Shown piece by piece: positions 5,701-7,030 of a stretch of DNA of 7,030 bases. Below the pieces are notes generated by a model. That model did not search any database. It had not been told where the DNA came from and worked only from the letters and a program-made list of their open reading frames with translations. The position numbers were made by a program, and so were the translations under genes. Within the stretch, counting starts at the first letter, position 1; each line of letters opens with the position of its first letter. Origin of the DNA: DATEJJ01 sp039649115 (GTDB taxonomy: Bacteria > Actinomycetota > Actinomycetes > Mycobacteriales > Micromonosporaceae); contig JBBWZQ010000238.1 of NCBI GenBank assembly GCA_039649115.1, positions 1 to 7,030 of the forward strand, given 5' to 3'.

Positions 5701-6106
5701 GCCGGGTGAGGAGCACCAGGTCGACCTGGAACCCGGCGTCCGGCTCCTGTTCGGCCTGGAGGCCATCGGCGACACCGACGCGCGCGGGATGCGCACGGTC
5801 ATGACCACGCTCAACGGCCAGCTGCGACCGGTCCGGGTGCGCGACCGGTCGGTCGCGGTGGACGTACCGGCCGCGGAGCGGGCCGAGCGCGGCAACCCGG
5901 ACCACATCGCCGCGCCGTTCGCCGGCGTGGTGACCCTGACCGCGGCGCAGGGCGACAAGGTCGACGCCGGCCAGACGGTGGCCACCATCGAGGCGATGAA
6001 GATGGAGGCCGCCATCACCTCGCCGAAGGCGGCCGTGGTCAAGCGCCTGGCGATCAGCCGGGTCCAGCAGGTGGAGGGCGGCGACCTCATCATCGAGCTG
6101 GGCTGA
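2729..6106 (+). CDS. pyc: Pyruvate carboxylase, single-chain biotin enzyme
   Basis: This protein of 1125 aa is the full length usual for actinobacterial PycA. It makes oxaloacetate from pyruvate, bicarbonate and ATP, replenishing the TCA cycle in the cytoplasm. Biotin carboxylase (about 1-455) begins MFRKVLIANRGEIAIRA. It has the ATP-grasp Lys117 and Lys158 before the SGGGGRGMR loop, E288/N290/R292 in EMNPR and the catalytic R341 in CRITTEDP. The carboxyltransferase (about 525-800) has the metal ligands D534 (TTFRDAHQ), the carboxylated Lys704 (AIKDMAG), H733 and H735 (HVHTHDT). T868 in KVTPSSKVVGD matches the catalytic Thr of the Rhizobium etli enzyme, with a constant offset of 14. The C-terminal carrier (about 1050-1125) has the biotinylated Lys1091 in EAMKMEA. 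Enzymes of this type are tetramers, often acetyl-CoA activated. The start is fixed by the family N-terminus, although no good Shine-Dalgarno precedes it. Confidence 0.98.
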   Translation: MFRKVLIANRGEIAIRACRAAYELGVRTVAVFPREDRNSLHRLKADESYEIGEPGHPVRAYLSVEELVNAALRTGADALYPGYGFLSESADLARACQEAGITFIGPGAELLALTGNKAHAVAAASAAGLPVLPSTAPTADIDELVAAAGQIGFPLFVKAVSGGGGRGMRQVDDPAKLAELAEAAMREGESAFGDPTVFLTRAVVRPRHIEVQVLGDGTGEVLHLYERDCSVQRRHQKVVEIAPAPNLDPGLRDRICADAVAFARHIGYVNAGTVEFLVEPDGGHVFLEMNPRIQVEHTVTEEVTDVDLVQAQLRIAAGETLAGLGLAQPDLRPRGWALQCRITTEDPANGFRPDTGLISAYRSPGGAGIRLDGGTTHAGTTVSAHFDSLLVKLTCRGHDFPSAVRRAQRAVAEFRVRGVATNIAFLQAVLADPDFQAGRLSTAFIAERPHLLTARPSADRGTRMLTYLADVTVNRPHGPRPVHTPPAAKLPAVDVSAAPPAGSRQVLLAHGPQGFADRLRAQAAVGLTDTTFRDAHQSLLATRLRTRDLLEVAPHLARLTPQLLSVECWGGATYDVALRFLAEDPWERLATLRAAIPNVCLQMLLRGRNTVGYTPYPAEVTRAFVDEAVASGLDIFRVFDALNDIEQMRPAIDAVCATGTAVAEVAMCYTGDLSDPGERLYTLDYYLRLAERIAASGAHILAIKDMAGLLRPPAAARLVAALRRDFDLPIHVHTHDTPGGQLATYLAAIAAGADAVDGASATLAGMTSQPALSAIVAATDHTEHASGLDLRAVCDLEPYWAAVRQLYAPFESGLLSPTGRVYRHEIPGGQLSNLRQQAIALGLGDRFEDVELTYAAADRILGRLVKVTPSSKVVGDLALHLVGADVSPVEFEADPGRYDIPDSVVGFLRGELGDPPGGWPEPFRTKALAGRDGRPAAPPLTAADRDALRDDRRRTLNRLLFPGPAQEFATHRDAYGDTSKLGTAEFFYGLRPGEEHQVDLEPGVRLLFGLEAIGDTDARGMRTVMTTLNGQLRPVRVRDRSVAVDVPAAERAERGNPDHIAAPFAGVVTLTAAQGDKVDAGQTVATIEAMKMEAAITSPKAAVVKRLAISRVQQVEGGDLIIELG

Positions 6107-6114
6107 AGCTTCGG

Positions 6115-6136
6115 CACGGGGTGACCGCACCCCGTG
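6115..6136. terminator. Hairpin terminator between convergent pyc and SDR genes
   Basis: CACGGGGTG (6115-6123) and CACCCCGTG (6128-6136) form a perfect 9-bp, GC-rich stem with a 4-nt loop, ACCG. AGCT (6107-6110) and AGCT (6137-6140) could add pairs below a 4-nt bulge. It begins 8 nt after the pyc stop and ends 10 nt before the SDR stop, so it can serve both strands. There is no U-tract, which is common for high-GC actinobacteria. Confidence 0.8.
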
Positions 6137-6146
6137 AGCTGTCCAC

Positions 6147-6914
6147 TCAGAACACCGTGTAGCCGCCGTCGATCACCAGTACCGCACCGGTCATGAAGGC
6201 GGACGCGTCACTGGCCAGGTAGAGCAGGCTCGGGGCGATCTCCTCGGGCGTCGCGTACCGCTGCATGGGCGCGTCGTCGATCCAGTGCCGGCGGAACTCG
6301 GGACGGTCGACCGGCGCCATCTCGGTCTTGACGTAACCGGGCGCCAGCGCGTTGACCCGGATGCCCAGCGGGGCCCACTCGGCGGCGAGGGACTTCGTGA
6401 GCTGGTGTACCGCCGCCTTGGACGCGTTGTAGGCCGGCTGCCACTGCGGGCGGTTCACGATCTGCCCGGACATGGACCCGATGTTGACGATCACACCTCC
6501 GCCCGCGCCGATCATCTGCTCGCCGAAGACCTGGCAGCCGTGCCAGACGCCGTTCACGTTGACCCGCATCACCTCGTCCCACTCATCCTCGGTCACCTCG
6601 AGCGCCGGCCGATGGATGCAGATGCCGGCGTTGTTGACCAGCACGTCGACCTGCCCCAGTTCCCTCGCGATCTGCTGGGCGACCGCCACGACGGACCCTC
6701 GGTCGACCACATCGGCGCGAAAGGCGCTGGCCCGGACGCCCGCAGCGGTCAGCTCGTCGACAACCGTGCTGCTCGCCGCGGCATCGCGCGCCACGATGGC
6801 GACGGTCGCGCCGGCCTCCCCGAGCGCGTGCGCGAAGGCACGACCCAGGCCGCGGTTCCCTCCGGTGACCACGGCGACCTTGCCGTCCAGGCGAAAGCTG
6901 TCCAGGACTGTCAT
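6147..6914 (-). CDS. SDR-family NAD(P)-dependent oxidoreductase, polyol-dehydrogenase-like
   Basis: This classical short-chain dehydrogenase of 255 aa is complete. The Rossmann nucleotide motif is TGGNRGLG (17-24). D68 is the adenine-contact Asp, NNAG (94-97) is present, and the catalytic tetrad is N119, S149 (SMSG), Y162 and K166 (YNASK). The tail SAFMTGAVLVIDGGYTVF closes the subunit. R21 and R43, with no acidic residue at the end of beta2 (VAIVARD), favour NADP(H) over NAD(H). The run SMSGQIVNRPQWQPAYNASK and the DGGYT ending recall sugar-alcohol and ketose-handling SDRs such as galactitol or threitol dehydrogenases and sorbose reductases. That substrate class is inference. The ATG at 6914 is the only ATG/GTG start available, because the frame upstream shows none. 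No Shine-Dalgarno is seen. It is convergent with pyc and follows a His-tailed gene on the same strand. Confidence 0.93.
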   Translation of the reverse strand: MTVLDSFRLDGKVAVVTGGNRGLGRAFAHALGEAGATVAIVARDAAASSTVVDELTAAGVRASAFRADVVDRGSVVAVAQQIARELGQVDVLVNNAGICIHRPALEVTEDEWDEVMRVNVNGVWHGCQVFGEQMIGAGGGVIVNIGSMSGQIVNRPQWQPAYNASKAAVHQLTKSLAAEWAPLGIRVNALAPGYVKTEMAPVDRPEFRRHWIDDAPMQRYATPEEIAPSLLYLASDASAFMTGAVLVIDGGYTVF

Positions 6915-6949
6915 CGGCTGAGAGTTGCACAGGGTGGCGGCATGGAGCA

Positions 6950-6984
6950 GGGCGGCGAGGCCCGACAGAGGGGTCCCGCCGCCC
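6950..6984 (-). terminator. Terminator-like hairpin downstream of the His-tailed gene
   Basis: GGGCGGCG (6950-6957) and CGCCGCCC (6977-6984) are perfect 8-bp arms around a 19-nt loop. The stem can extend inside the loop through GGCCC (6959-6963) with GGG and CC (6971-6973, 6975-6976). It lies 7 nt after the stop of the upstream minus-strand gene and 35 bp before the SDR start. It therefore probably ends that transcript, or acts as an attenuator in an SDR leader. There is no U-tract. Confidence 0.5.
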
Positions 6985-6991
6985 TGATCCG

Positions 6992-7030
6992 TCAGTGGCC
7001 GCCGTGCCCGTGGCCGCCGTGCCCGTGGCC
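6992..7030 (-). CDS. 3' end of a gene encoding a Gly/His-rich C-terminal tail
   Basis: Read on the minus strand from the window edge, twelve codons give GHGHGGHGHGGH followed by TGA (6994-6992). The DNA is a 15-bp unit repeated about 2.4 times, and the period of 15 keeps the frame. His/Gly tails like this occur on metal-handling proteins (Ni, Zn, Cu, Co) and on some membrane proteins. With so little visible, the protein cannot be identified. The correct stop, the frame-preserving repeat and the hairpin just downstream support a real gene end. The opposite strand would read VAAVPVAAVPVA, which is less specific. Confidence 0.55.
   Translation of the reverse strand, partial: GHGHGGHGHGGH
6995..7030. 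repeat. 15-bp tandem repeat GTGGCCGCCGTGCCC, about 2.4 copies
   Basis: Identical units lie at 6995-7009 and 7010-7024, and a third begins at 7025 and is cut by the window edge. On the minus strand each unit encodes the pentad GHGGH (in circular order). The copy number beyond the edge is unknown. Confidence 0.85.

Noticed and set aside
3815..6130. 771-codon minus-strand frame antisense to pyc
   Set aside because: The translation is His/Arg/Gly/Val-rich with no recognisable motif, and it mirrors the pyc codons. No RBS or conserved feature supports it.
6995..7030. CRISPR array at the right edge
   Set aside because: The repeats are contiguous 15-mers without spacers and encode a periodic peptide, so this is a coding tandem repeat and not CRISPR.

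Overview
The window is about 70% G+C by eye. The codon third positions are strongly GC-biased, GTG starts occur, and the pyruvate carboxylase is the single-chain actinobacterial type. This points to a high-GC actinomycete; Micromonosporaceae is a reasonable guess but is inference, because no rRNA or marker gene is present.

Layout from left to right. (1) The C-terminal part of a 2OG-Fe(II) oxygenase (1-412, +) runs in from outside. (2) A 161-bp intergenic region (413-573) holds a perfect GGTAAC-N6-GTTACC palindrome, a duplicated CTTCTTGTTAC element and a leader hairpin. (3) A tight four-gene operon follows (574-2057, +): an ArsR-type repressor, an SRPBCC/AHSA1 protein, a small dimeric alpha/beta-barrel (ABM-like) protein and a conserved protein of unknown function. 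Each start codon overlaps the previous stop by 4, 8 and 4 bp. (4) A GNAT acetyltransferase lies on the minus strand (2078-2536), convergent with the operon. (5) A 192-bp divergent intergenic region separates it from (6) a complete pyruvate carboxylase of 1125 aa (2729-6106, +). All expected catalytic residues checked are present in its biotin carboxylase, carboxyltransferase and biotin-carrier domains. (7) A perfect 9-bp hairpin (6115-6136) sits between pyc and the convergent (8) SDR oxidoreductase (6147-6914, -). (9) The right edge holds a terminator-like hairpin and the last 12 codons of a minus-strand gene encoding a Gly/His tail, GHGHGGHGHGGH.

Most of this is ordinary chromosomal content. 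Pyruvate carboxylase supplies oxaloacetate to the TCA cycle. The SDR, GNAT and oxygenase are single genes with no evident functional link to it. The least explained unit is the ArsR/SRPBCC/ABM-like/unknown operon with its palindromic upstream element. It looks like a self-regulated small-molecule response cassette whose ligand and reaction cannot be read from the sequence. I see no mobile element, tRNA, rRNA, CRISPR array or defence system.
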